A DNA stretch of 64,000 bases, from contig NC_007899.1 of NCBI RefSeq assembly GCF_000009945.1, positions 62,001-126,000 of the forward strand, in the 5' to 3' direction. This document shows, in pieces, positions 8,748 through 17,571 of the stretch (positions are counted from its first letter, which is position 1; the number at the start of each line of letters is the position of its first letter). The notes under the pieces were generated by a model that saw only the letters and a program-made list of their open reading frames with translations, had not been told where the DNA came from and made no database searches. This DNA comes from Chlamydia felis Fe/C-56 (lineage in GTDB: Bacteria > Chlamydiota > Chlamydiia > Chlamydiales > Chlamydiaceae). Both the position numbers and the translations under genes were made by a program.

Positions 8748-9818
8748 ATGTTCCAGGATCGCATTGCAAGAGCGCAAGCAGCTCTAGCAGATTATGGTAT
8801 AGACGGGTTTATTGTAGAAAGAAGTGAGGATCTTGCGTACTTTCTTAATGATAAAGTGACTACAGGAACGCTTCTCATAGGTAAAGATGAGGTTGTGTTT
8901 TTTGTTTATCGTATGGATAAAGATCTCTATGCAGATCTTCAAGGCCCCTCCCTTGTGTTTTGTGATAGAAATATTGCAGAATTTCTTCTTCCTTATCTTA
9001 AAACAACCACATATCAAACTATAGGATTTGATAGCCTCCACACTTCGTACCATAGATATCAAGAAAGAGAAAATGCGGTGTGTTCTTGGGTGCCTACTAC
9101 CCTATTTACAGAGAAGCTGCGTAGTGTAAAATCTGCAGATGAAATAGAGAAAATGCGTCAGGCGGCGATTTTAGGCTCCGAGGGGTATGATCATGTTCTT
9201 TCCATACTGCAAGAGGGCATAACAGAACAAGAAGTTGTACGTCTCCTGCGCGTGTTTTGGGCAAAAGCTGGCGCCGAAGGTCCCTCTTTTTCACCCATTA
9301 TTGCTTTCGGTCATCATTCCGCTTTCCCTCATGCGGTTCCTACAAACAGGGCCCTACGTAAGGGAGATATCGTGCTTATTGATATAGGGGTCCTGTACCA
9401 CGGCTACTGCTCAGATATGACACGCACGGTGGCTTGGGGGCGTCCAGATTCGCTCCTTGTTGAGAGCTATCCTGCGGTGGTAGAAGCTCAGCGAGCTGCT
9501 ATGAAGCTTTGTTGTGCAGGGGCTGCATGTCTAGATATTCATGAAGAGGCTGCTCGAGTCCTTAGGGGCTACGATCTCGAACAATATTTTTGTCATGGTG
9601 TTGGCCACGGTGTGGGAAGAAATATCCATGAATACCCCCAACTTTCTCCAAAATCTGGTTCAGCCACTCTAGAGACGGGAATGACAGTAACTGTCGAGCC
9701 CGGAGTTTATTTCCCCGGAGTCGGAGGCATACGTATCGAGGATACAGTATTGATAGATGGGAATAAAAATTTTAGTTTAACAGATCGTCCGGTGTCTTCA
9801 GATTTAGTTTTCTTATAA
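8748..9818 (+). CDS. pepP: Xaa-Pro aminopeptidase (M24 family)
   Basis: Metallopeptidase that removes N-terminal residues preceding proline, in the cytoplasm. It is 356 residues. The N-terminal ~125 residues form the creatinase-like domain. The C-terminal pita-bread domain carries the dinuclear metal ligands in order: Asp in VLIDIGVLYHGYCSDMTRT (two ligands), His in HGVGHGVGRNIHE, Glu in VTVEPGVY and Glu in GIRIEDTVL. The gene begins 3 bases after mutL and appears to be the last of a two-gene operon. Prolidase specificity cannot be excluded by sequence alone. Confidence 0.9.
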   Translation: MFQDRIARAQAALADYGIDGFIVERSEDLAYFLNDKVTTGTLLIGKDEVVFFVYRMDKDLYADLQGPSLVFCDRNIAEFLLPYLKTTTYQTIGFDSLHTSYHRYQERENAVCSWVPTTLFTEKLRSVKSADEIEKMRQAAILGSEGYDHVLSILQEGITEQEVVRLLRVFWAKAGAEGPSFSPIIAFGHHSAFPHAVPTNRALRKGDIVLIDIGVLYHGYCSDMTRTVAWGRPDSLLVESYPAVVEAQRAAMKLCCAGAACLDIHEEAARVLRGYDLEQYFCHGVGHGVGRNIHEYPQLSPKSGSATLETGMTVTVEPGVYFPGVGGIRIEDTVLIDGNKNFSLTDRPVSSDLVFL

Positions 9819-9937
9819 AAGCACTCTCTCTTTGTTTAATTATTTTTAATGTTAAACATAGTTGCTTTTGTTTGTATAAATTGATTTTTTTTCTCTAATC
9901 GGTTATCTTATAACTTTATTTTTGGCTTGTTTCTAGT

Positions 9938-11251
9938 ATGCACCAGCTTTTTTCGATAGGCTACAGTCTGATAAGTATCGCTGCTCTGCTCTGGATGGTG
10001 TGTGGAGCTCCAAACCGCTTGGAAAATCTTTATGATGTGTCTTTGAAGTTTGACGGGGCATCTGAGAAACCAAAGATATTCCCCCAAATAGGGGACCTCT
10101 CTTCGGGGGTCTGGTCTCTGGATTTTCCAGAGCTGAGGGAAAGATTGCCGGATCTGAGACAGGAAATCGTGTTTTTAGGAAGCAATAAGCGCCCCGATGC
10201 CTTGGGGGGGAAGTTTTTTCTAGAGCTGGCCACTTCGAAAGATTCATGCGTTGCTAGTGCTAATGAAAAGATATATTTACAAGTTGCCCCGTCCCCTAAT
10301 GGGGGAATTTTCACCTTTAGTCCTAAGGGGAAGCCCACGGATTTATGGTTAGAGTGTCGTCCTTTGAGCGTGGATAACCGCATAGAGATAAAGGTGCGTT
10401 TGATAGGCGTGAACGGGGAAATAGTTACTTCTCCTAAGGATAGGGAGACTCTATTTTTAAATGCCCCCTCTAAGGGATTAGAGTCCTGGGAAATTGGTGG
10501 GGTTCGTGTAGACGCGAGTTTCCCTGTTAAGCAAAAGATTCGTCGCATAGGTGGCGACAAGTTTCTTCTGATGCACGGAGGGGCTGATTATGCGGATAAG
10601 GCGGCTAAAGAACGTGTAGACTTTGTTTCTTTATCGAATGAGAACTACAGTCGTTACCTTGCTGTTGGCGATATTTTGCTTTGGGATGGAAACTGTTGGC
10701 AGACGTGTGGGGAATTTCGGGGAGAGAGTTCACAGGCGCCCCTTCTAGAAGTTAAGAAAATAGACGAGAAGGTAATGGTGATAGAGCTCTGGAATGTTGG
10801 AGGAACTTCTCATCAGTCTATGAGTTTAGTGAAAACCATGAGCTCTCTTATAGAGATTGCGGAGATCGTTAAGGAATTTGAGTTTGTTGGGATGCGCTCC
10901 TGGTCCCGCCCCATAGTGCAAGTTGGGGGGCAGAGAATGATTCTTTCCCCCGATGATTGGGTAGTATACACAGGAAAGACATGGGAAAAGATTGCTCGCA
11001 AAGAACAATTGGAAGATTACCTGTCGGGGAAAATTCAGGGGCCGTTATTGGTTTTTGATAAAATAGAAAAAGAATCTAGAGAGTTTGTTGTGCGCGCGCA
11101 TGTTTTTAATGCACAAAGGACTCTAGTAGAGGCTGTGACACTGCCTTTGAAACAGGGTTTTGATTCTGGATCCGCTGCCGCTAAAGAAGAGGCACATCCA
11201 GGGAGACCGCTGCTTGCTGGTAGTGAGGGAACCAATAGTGGGGGATCATAA
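9938..11251 (+). CDS. Hypothetical inner-membrane-anchored protein, possible GspC-like component
   Basis: 437 residues, with one N-terminal hydrophobic segment (~5-24, FSIGYSLISIAALLWMVCGA) and a long hydrophilic remainder rich in beta-prone stretches. It is probably anchored in the inner membrane and faces the periplasm. The gene ends directly against gspD (stop 11251, next start 11252), so it is the first gene of the type II secretion operon. That is the place of gspC in many systems, and GspC also has one N-terminal membrane segment and a periplasmic body. I see no sequence match to the GspC homology region. It corresponds to CT573. The GspC assignment is inference from position and topology. 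Confidence 0.75.
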   Translation: MHQLFSIGYSLISIAALLWMVCGAPNRLENLYDVSLKFDGASEKPKIFPQIGDLSSGVWSLDFPELRERLPDLRQEIVFLGSNKRPDALGGKFFLELATSKDSCVASANEKIYLQVAPSPNGGIFTFSPKGKPTDLWLECRPLSVDNRIEIKVRLIGVNGEIVTSPKDRETLFLNAPSKGLESWEIGGVRVDASFPVKQKIRRIGGDKFLLMHGGADYADKAAKERVDFVSLSNENYSRYLAVGDILLWDGNCWQTCGEFRGESSQAPLLEVKKIDEKVMVIELWNVGGTSHQSMSLVKTMSSLIEIAEIVKEFEFVGMRSWSRPIVQVGGQRMILSPDDWVVYTGKTWEKIARKEQLEDYLSGKIQGPLLVFDKIEKESREFVVRAHVFNAQRTLVEAVTLPLKQGFDSGSAAAKEEAHPGRPLLAGSEGTNSGGS

Positions 11252-13519
11252 ATGCGTTTTTTGCGTCATCCTTTAGTTTATTTCTTTGGGTTGTCAAGTT
11301 TAGCGTGTTGCACGCCAGGACAGGCCTTAACTATTTCAGAAAAAGCCGCCTCCTTGGAAAACTCCAAAGAGTTTATAGACAGTTCTCCAGGCCTAGCCTC
11401 GTTTAATGCAGATATGAAGGAATATAACCTTCAGCTAAAGAGTTTATATGAAGAGGCCGCAGCTTTGCGTGAGGCGGGATGCGAAGATGAGGCTCGATGG
11501 AAGCTGCTTTTAAGTAAGCTAACGGATGTCAAAAAGCAAATCAAACGCATGGAGGATCTTTGGGCTGCAGAGATCCGTGAAAGAGGAGAGAACCCTGATG
11601 AGTATGCCCTATGGCACCATCCTGAGACTACAATCTATAATCTGGTTTCAGATTATGGTGAGGACAACGTCATTTATTTGGTGCCCCAAGATATCGGTTC
11701 AATAAAAGTTTCCGCATTATCAAAGTTCACGGTTCCCAAAGAGGGGTTTGAAGAATGCTTGTTGCAGTTGCTGTCGCGTCTTGGCATTGGCATGCGACAG
11801 GTAAGTCCTTGGATTAAAGAGCTCTATACTACTCATAAAGAAGGTTGCGGTGTTGCAGGCGTTTTTTCTTCTAGGAAGGATTTAGATTTACTTCCACCAT
11901 CCTCTTATATTGGCTATGTGTTAAATTCGAAAAACATTGATGTACGAGCAGATCAACATATCTTAAGAAAATTCGCGAATCTCGATACCACGCATATCGA
12001 TTTATTTGGCGGGAAATTATGGGTGTTTGGTTCTGTCGGAGAGATCAGCGAACTTCTGAAAATTTACGACTTTATTCAAGAAGATAGTGTCCGTCAGGAG
12101 TATCGTGTCGTCCCTTTAACAAAGATAGAAGCTTCTGAAATGATCTCTATTCTTAAGGCGGCATTTCGAGAAGATGTAACTAAAGAGGGTGATGAGGAGG
12201 GACTAGGTCTTAAAGTTGTTCCCCTTCAGAATCAGGGGCGTTCTTTATTTTTAAGTGGCACCGCAGCTTTAGTGCGTCAGGCTGTAGATTTGATTAAAGA
12301 TCTTGAAGAGGGAATAGAGAATCCCACGGACAAAACTGTCTTCTGGTATAGTGTAAAACACTCAGACCCACAAGAATTGGCAGTTTTGTTGTCGCAAGTG
12401 CATGATGTCTTTGCTGGTAAAGATGGAGGGGGGGTGCCCTCTTCTTCTGCGGAATCTATGTTAAGAGATGCGGCCTCTACGATACACATTGACACTTCCT
12501 CAGTAGGAGCTACAAAGGAAGGATCTGTAAAATACGGGAATTTCATAGCAGATTCTAAAACAGGAACTTTGATCATGGTTGTGGAAAAAGAAGCCCTGCC
12601 TAGGATCAAAATGTTGTTAAAAAAACTCGACGTTCCTAAAAAGATGGTGCGTATAGAGGTTCTTCTATTTGAAAGAAAGCTTTCTAGCCAGCGTCAAGCA
12701 GGGTTAAATCTTTTGCGACTCGGAGAAGAAGTCTGTAAGAAAACCTCCTCCGCAGTTTCTTGGACAAGCTCCGGGATTTTAGAATTTTTATTTAAGGGCA
12801 GCACAGGATCTTCGTTAGTTCCGAGTTATGATCTTGCCTATCAATTTTTAATGGCTCAGGAAGATGTTCGTATTAATGCAAGTCCTTCTGTTGTTACCAT
12901 GAACCAAACTCCTGCAAGAATTGCTATTGTAGAGGAGATGTCGATAGCTGTTTCCGCAGATAAGGAAAAGGCTCAGTATAACCGTGCGCAGTACGGTATT
13001 ATGATCAAAATGCTCCCCGTGATCAATGTGGGGGAGGAAGATGGGAAAAGCTACATTACCCTAGAGACGGATATTACCTTCGATACTACAGGGAAAAATA
13101 CGAATGAACGTCCTGATGTTACTCGACGTAATATTACTAATAAAGTGCGTATTCCTGATGGAGAAACGGTAATTATTGGAGGGTTGCGCTGTAAGCACGC
13201 CTCAGATTCTCAAGATGGGATTCCTTTTCTCGGAGAAATTCCCGGAATTGGGAAGTTATTCGGCATGAATTCTACCTCTGATAGTCAAACGGAGATGTTT
13301 GTATTTATCACTCCGAAAATTCTAGATAATCCCGCTGAGAAAAAAGAGCGCCAAGAAGAGGCAATTCTTTCTTCACGACCCGGAGAAAATGCTGAATTCC
13401 GTAAAGCACTATGTGCTGGTGAAGAGGCTGCAAAGGCTGCTCATAAAAAATTAGAACTAATTTCCGCTATAGAGCTACCAGCGTCTCAAGTAGAGGGGCT
13501 CGAGTATGATGGGCGGTAA
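11252..13519 (+). CDS. gspD: Type II secretion secretin GspD
   Basis: Outer-membrane channel of the type II secretion system. It is 755 residues. An N-terminal signal-like hydrophobic stretch (~6-26) ends near a Cys pair (ACC at ~19-20), so lipoprotein-type processing is possible. A coiled-coil-like region (~45-110) precedes repeated secretin N-domains. The C-terminal secretin domain (~540-700) is well conserved: SPSVVTMNQTPARI, VRIPDGETVIIGGL, DGIPFLGEIPGIGKLF and MFVFITPKI. A Glu/Ala-rich tail of ~50 residues follows. The 3' end overlaps gspE by 14 bases, suggesting translational coupling. It corresponds to CT572. Confidence 0.92.
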   Translation: MRFLRHPLVYFFGLSSLACCTPGQALTISEKAASLENSKEFIDSSPGLASFNADMKEYNLQLKSLYEEAAALREAGCEDEARWKLLLSKLTDVKKQIKRMEDLWAAEIRERGENPDEYALWHHPETTIYNLVSDYGEDNVIYLVPQDIGSIKVSALSKFTVPKEGFEECLLQLLSRLGIGMRQVSPWIKELYTTHKEGCGVAGVFSSRKDLDLLPPSSYIGYVLNSKNIDVRADQHILRKFANLDTTHIDLFGGKLWVFGSVGEISELLKIYDFIQEDSVRQEYRVVPLTKIEASEMISILKAAFREDVTKEGDEEGLGLKVVPLQNQGRSLFLSGTAALVRQAVDLIKDLEEGIENPTDKTVFWYSVKHSDPQELAVLLSQVHDVFAGKDGGGVPSSSAESMLRDAASTIHIDTSSVGATKEGSVKYGNFIADSKTGTLIMVVEKEALPRIKMLLKKLDVPKKMVRIEVLLFERKLSSQRQAGLNLLRLGEEVCKKTSSAVSWTSSGILEFLFKGSTGSSLVPSYDLAYQFLMAQEDVRINASPSVVTMNQTPARIAIVEEMSIAVSADKEKAQYNRAQYGIMIKMLPVINVGEEDGKSYITLETDITFDTTGKNTNERPDVTRRNITNKVRIPDGETVIIGGLRCKHASDSQDGIPFLGEIPGIGKLFGMNSTSDSQTEMFVFITPKILDNPAEKKERQEEAILSSRPGENAEFRKALCAGEEAAKAAHKKLELISAIELPASQVEGLEYDGR

Positions 13520-15002
13520 GGCTTTACTATCCCAAGAGCTTCTTAATGCTCTGCCCTATAGCTTTCTAAAAAAGCACTGCTTATTGCCGTTAGAAGAGCG
13601 AGAAGACAGTGTAACCATGGCTTATGCACGGGCTTCCTCGCTTATAGCCAAAGATGAAGTGCAGTTACTTATAAAGAAGCCTGTGTTTTTTGTTCTCAAA
13701 GATGAAGCGGATATCCTACACCGTTTGCAAAAGATCTACTCTAATTTAGAGGGTAAAGCCTCTGATATGCTGTTAAGTATGAAAGATGGGAGTGCTTCTC
13801 AGACAAATGAAGAAGAAGATCTTTTAGAAAGCACAGATTCTGTCCCCGTCGTCCGTTTTCTAAATCTTATCTTAAAAGAAGCTATAGAAGAGCGTACTTC
13901 GGATATTCATTTCGAACCTTTAGAGGACTCTTTGCGTATACGTTATCGTATAGATGGGGTTCTTCACGATCGCCTTTCACCACCTGCTCATCTGCGCTCT
14001 GCGTTAATCACCAGGATTAAAGTTTTAGCAAAGATGGACATTGCGGAACATCGTCTTCCTCAAGACGGGAGAATAAAAATCCAAATAGGTGGTCAGGAAA
14101 TAGATATGCGTGTAAGCACTGTTCCTGTGATCTACGGAGAACGTGTTGTTCTAAGGATTTTAGATAAGCGTAATGTAATTTTAGATATCTCCGGATTACA
14201 CATGCCTGAAGATATCGAACAATCATTTAAAGAAGTGGTTTCTGTTCCTGAAGGCATATTATTAGTAACTGGACCAACAGGAAGTGGGAAAACTACAACA
14301 CTCTATAGTGTTATTCAGCATCTTTCAGGGCCTTTTGCCAATATTATGACAATAGAAGACCCTCCTGAATACAAATTGCCAGGAATTGCCCAGATTGCTG
14401 TGAAGCCAAAAATTGGTCTGTCATTTGCTTGTGGTTTAAGGCACCTGCTCCGTCAGGACCCCGATGTTCTTATGGTTGGAGAAATCCGGGATCAAGAAAC
14501 AGCAGAAATTGCCATACAGGCAGCGTTAACGGGGCACCTCGTTGTTAGTACTCTTCACACTAATGACGCGATTTCTGCGATTCCTCGTCTGTTAGATATG
14601 GGGGTAGAGCCTTATCTATTATCAGCAACAATCATTGGTGTTGTTGCTCAAAGATTGGTTAGGAAAATCTGTCGTCACTGTAAAGAGCAATGCGCAGCAA
14701 ATATTCAAGAAAGAGTATTTTTACAGTCTATAGGTCGCGATCCGGATGCGCCGTTGTTTTTTGGGAAGGGATGTTCGCATTGTTTCCGTTCCGGATATAA
14801 GGGGCGTCAGGGGATTTATGAATTCCTGCATCCCGACACGGCTTTGCGTTCGGAGATCGCTATGCATAAACCTTATCATGCATTGCGAGAACATGCCGAG
14901 CAGAAGGGTTTTCAGCCACTACTACATCACGGTGTTTCTCTAGCTTTGTCTGGAGAGACAACACTTGCAGAAGTGTTTCGTGTTACGAAACGGTATGACT
15001 AG
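13506..15002 (+). CDS. gspE: Type II secretion ATPase GspE
   Basis: Cytoplasmic hexameric ATPase that powers pseudopilus assembly. It is 498 residues. The Walker A motif [10 protein letters not shown] lies near residues 256-265. It is followed by the Asp box (MTIEDPPEY), Walker B region (DPDVLMVGEIRD) and His box (STLHTNDA). A four-cysteine zinc element has CRHC and, about 29 residues later, CSHC. Two adjacent ATGs (13506 and 13509) are possible starts, both inside the end of gspD. gspF follows after 11 bases. It corresponds to CT571. Confidence 0.94.
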   Translation: MMGGKALLSQELLNALPYSFLKKHCLLPLEEREDSVTMAYARASSLIAKDEVQLLIKKPVFFVLKDEADILHRLQKIYSNLEGKASDMLLSMKDGSASQTNEEEDLLESTDSVPVVRFLNLILKEAIEERTSDIHFEPLEDSLRIRYRIDGVLHDRLSPPAHLRSALITRIKVLAKMDIAEHRLPQDGRIKIQIGGQEIDMRVSTVPVIYGERVVLRILDKRNVILDISGLHMPEDIEQSFKEVVSVPEGILLVTGPTGSGKTTTLYSVIQHLSGPFANIMTIEDPPEYKLPGIAQIAVKPKIGLSFACGLRHLLRQDPDVLMVGEIRDQETAEIAIQAALTGHLVVSTLHTNDAISAIPRLLDMGVEPYLLSATIIGVVAQRLVRKICRHCKEQCAANIQERVFLQSIGRDPDAPLFFGKGCSHCFRSGYKGRQGIYEFLHPDTALRSEIAMHKPYHALREHAEQKGFQPLLHHGVSLALSGETTLAEVFRVTKRYD

Positions 15003-15013
15003 GGAGGGAGGAT

Positions 15014-16189
15014 ATGCCACGATATCGTTATACCTACCTCAATGCAAAAGAGCAGCGTAAACAAGACTGGTTAGACGCGATACATCTTCAAGAAGCAAAA
15101 GAGAAGCTTGCTCAGCAGGGCGTTCAGCTTTTATCCATTCGCGAGGTAGCACCTCGTCGTGTGCGAGTAAAAAATAATGAGTTAATTGTTTTCTCAAAAC
15201 AGATGCTTCTTCTTCTCCGCTCAGGGCTTCCTTTATACGAAAGCTTGTCCTCACTTCGCGATCAATATCAAGGACAAGCAATGTCAGGACTACTGACAGC
15301 GTTTATGGAAAACCTGCGCTCTGGGGGAGCGTTGTCACAGGCAATGGCGGCCTATCCCGATATTTTCGATAATTTTTATCGCAGCGCTATTCTTGCAGGA
15401 GAAAGTGTGGGGAACCTAGAAGGATGTTTGCAAAACATCATTGTGGTCTTAGAAGAACGTGAGCAAATGTCTAAGAAACTTACGGCAGCTCTTAGCTATC
15501 CGATAGTTTTATTAGTGTTTTCCCTAGCCGTAGTTCTCTTTTTCCTTACAGGAGTGATTCCCTCTTTGAAGGAAACCTTCGAGAATATGGAGCCCAATAC
15601 CCTTACCTCTATAGTATTTAGTCTTAGTGATTTTGTCTGTAAGTACAAATATCTGCTTTTTGGAATTTTAGTTTCGGGCATTACGAGTATAGTCATTACA
15701 CGACGTAAACTGTTTTGGAAGAAATGGTTTGAGAAGATCCTTTTTTCGCTTCCCGGGGCGAGGAATTTCTTCATCAAATTAGGATTTAGTCGGTTTTGCT
15801 CCGTCGTTTCTGCAATTCTTCGTGGTGGAGGAACCCTAATAGAAGGACTAGAGTTGGGCTGTGGAGCGGTTCCTTATGACACGCTGCGAGAAGATATGAA
15901 GCAAATGATTCACGCGGTTGTTGAAGGAAGTTCTTTAAGTAAGGAACTAGCGAAAAGGCCGTGGGTGCCTAAATTAGCCTTGGGAATGGTTTCTTTAGGA
16001 GAAGAATCCGGAGAGCTTTCTGAAGTGCTGGGTCACGTTGCACATATTTATAATGAAGATACCCAAAAAACACTAACCTGGATAACCTCGTGGTGCCAAC
16101 CGGTTATCCTTGTGTTTCTTGGAGGAATTATAGGGATTATTATGTTGGCAATACTTATCCCACTAACAAGTAATATTCAAATTTTATAG
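15014..16189 (+). CDS. gspF: Type II secretion inner-membrane protein GspF
   Basis: Polytopic platform protein of the type II system. It is 391 residues with two T2SSF domains (about 55-180 and 260-385). Family landmarks are FSKQMLLLLRSGLPLYESL in the first copy and FSRFCSVVSAILRGGGTLIEGL in the second. There are three hydrophobic segments, near 158-180, 212-230 and at the C-terminus (~360-385). A start at ATG 15014 is supported by a GGGAGG run just upstream (15002-15010). gspG follows 5 bases after the stop. It corresponds to CT570. Confidence 0.92.
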   Translation: MPRYRYTYLNAKEQRKQDWLDAIHLQEAKEKLAQQGVQLLSIREVAPRRVRVKNNELIVFSKQMLLLLRSGLPLYESLSSLRDQYQGQAMSGLLTAFMENLRSGGALSQAMAAYPDIFDNFYRSAILAGESVGNLEGCLQNIIVVLEEREQMSKKLTAALSYPIVLLVFSLAVVLFFLTGVIPSLKETFENMEPNTLTSIVFSLSDFVCKYKYLLFGILVSGITSIVITRRKLFWKKWFEKILFSLPGARNFFIKLGFSRFCSVVSAILRGGGTLIEGLELGCGAVPYDTLREDMKQMIHAVVEGSSLSKELAKRPWVPKLALGMVSLGEESGELSEVLGHVAHIYNEDTQKTLTWITSWCQPVILVFLGGIIGIIMLAILIPLTSNIQIL

Positions 16190-16194
16190 AACAC

Positions 16195-16587
16195 ATGGGT
16201 CAAAAAATTATGAAAAAACAAAGACGTAAACAATCCATCACACTCATCGAAATGATGGTTGTTATCACATTGATCGGTATTGTTGGTGGAGCCCTAGCTT
16301 TTAACATGCGCGGTAGTATTCAGAAGGGGAAAGTCTTCCAGTCAGAGCAAAATTGCGCCAAAGTTTACGACATCTTAATGATGGAGTATGCCTCTGGAGG
16401 AGCTTCCCTAAGAGAGATCGTAGACCAGAAAGAGTCCGTTCTTGATGGAGCTGCGTGGTGTAAAGATGGGAAGAAATTATTAAAAGATGCTTGGGGAGAA
16501 GATATCGTTGTGAAGGTCAATGATAAAGGTGACGATCTGATTGTATTTTCACAGCGCGCCCTGGGTACAAACAGTAAGCGTGGGTAA
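16195..16587 (+). CDS. gspG: Type II secretion major pseudopilin GspG-like
   Basis: Predicted main subunit of the periplasmic pseudopilus. It is 130 residues from ATG 16195; the in-frame ATG at 16210 (125 residues) is equally plausible and gives a more typical 9-residue leader. The class III signal is clear: basic leader, then ITLIEMMVVITLIGIVGG with Glu at +5. The residue before the presumed cleavage site is Ser, where Gly is nearly invariant in this family. The body is short, and I see no clear calcium-site signature. It is fourth in the gsp operon and corresponds to CT569. Confidence 0.85.
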   Translation: MGQKIMKKQRRKQSITLIEMMVVITLIGIVGGALAFNMRGSIQKGKVFQSEQNCAKVYDILMMEYASGGASLREIVDQKESVLDGAAWCKDGKKLLKDAWGEDIVVKVNDKGDDLIVFSQRALGTNSKRG

Positions 16588-16595
16588 GGACTACG

Positions 16596-17033
16596 ATGTT
16601 GCTGCGTAAAAAGAAATCTAAGCGGAGTTTTCTGCTTATAGAGGTTTTGATGTCACTATCATTGGTATGTCTAGTGCTGATGCCTTGCCTTCGTTTTTAC
16701 TGCGGTGTTCGTAGATCTATCGAAGAGGATATTATCAATCTACAGTTGCCCGCTGTGATTGATAACTGTTTTTTTGCGGTTGAAGACAGTATGCGAGAGC
16801 AAATGCTCAAAGGGAACTTCCCCACATCAGGAACCGGAGAGCTCTCTTCTGTTGTTTACACGAGTCAGGGAAATGGGATTCGTGTTCCCTATGTATATTC
16901 TATAGATATTCGTAAGGGAATGCGTGTGGAAGCTAACATTGTAAAAGCCTGCTTTGCTGATGTTGCCATTGAGATTTTCCCTAATCAAAAATACACAACA
17001 TCCGTGCAAAGAAGCTTATGCGTAATAATCTAA
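16596..17033 (+). CDS. Pseudopilin-like protein (minor pseudopilin, CT568-like)
   Basis: 145 residues. A basic leader (MLLRKKKSKRS) is followed by FLLIEVLMSLSLVCLVLMPCL. This is the type IV pilin-like signal with Glu at +5 and a long hydrophobic helix, followed by a soluble body of ~110 residues. Ser replaces the usual Gly at -1. Its position after gspG suggests a minor pseudopilin of the GspH/I/J kind; size and the VEDS-type stretch fit GspI best, but this is weak. It overlaps the next gene by 16 bases. Confidence 0.8.
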   Translation: MLLRKKKSKRSFLLIEVLMSLSLVCLVLMPCLRFYCGVRRSIEEDIINLQLPAVIDNCFFAVEDSMREQMLKGNFPTSGTGELSSVVYTSQGNGIRVPYVYSIDIRKGMRVEANIVKACFADVAIEIFPNQKYTTSVQRSLCVII

Positions 17034-17569
17034 AATCCCTAAGGAAAAGGCCTTTCCTACTTGTGGAATTGCTAGTGTCTATAACCTTGTTTGCTCTGCT
17101 TTTTAGTGTTTTAGGGTTTTGGCAACGATATATGTTTTGCTCTAGCAAGCATAATGAGAGGTCGTACAAGACCTTCCTACAGGAGAACTACGCCTATAAG
17201 AAATTGCGAACGGTATTTCGAGCAACCTCTCAAATTGAAGATGTTCCAGGATTCCTATGCTCCATGGTTTTTGATCGTGGAGTTTACCGAGACCCCGAGC
17301 TTGCCGGAGAAGTTGCCGGCTCCCTATACTATCATAGGGATCTGGGAAGATTAGAATTACAAATACGCAGTTTGCGAAATCAGAGTAAGGTAGAAACTTT
17401 GCTACTGCTAGATAATGTCCATCGAGTGGATGTCGTTCCTCAGAGGGTCGGTGGCTGCCAAAACAGTGAGGATTCGAGGCTCCCCGAGAGAGTAATGATG
17501 ATAATTCACCGTCATTTTCCTAAGGATGGGGAGCGCGTGCTGACATATCAGTTTGCTTTGGGGAAATAG
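17018..17569 (+). CDS. Pseudopilin-like protein (GspJ-like candidate, CT567-like)
   Basis: 183 residues. A basic leader of 12 residues ends in RKRP, then FLLVELLVSITLFALLFSVLG, which is a pilin-type signal with Glu at +5. The -1 residue is Pro instead of Gly, which would be expected to block a standard prepilin peptidase. Length and place (third pseudopilin in the row) resemble GspJ. The ATG at 17018 lies inside the end of the previous gene, so translation is probably coupled. The exact gsp letter is uncertain. Confidence 0.8.
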   Translation: MRNNLKSLRKRPFLLVELLVSITLFALLFSVLGFWQRYMFCSSKHNERSYKTFLQENYAYKKLRTVFRATSQIEDVPGFLCSMVFDRGVYRDPELAGEVAGSLYYHRDLGRLELQIRSLRNQSKVETLLLLDNVHRVDVVPQRVGGCQNSEDSRLPERVMMIIHRHFPKDGERVLTYQFALGK

Positions 17570-17571
17570 CT

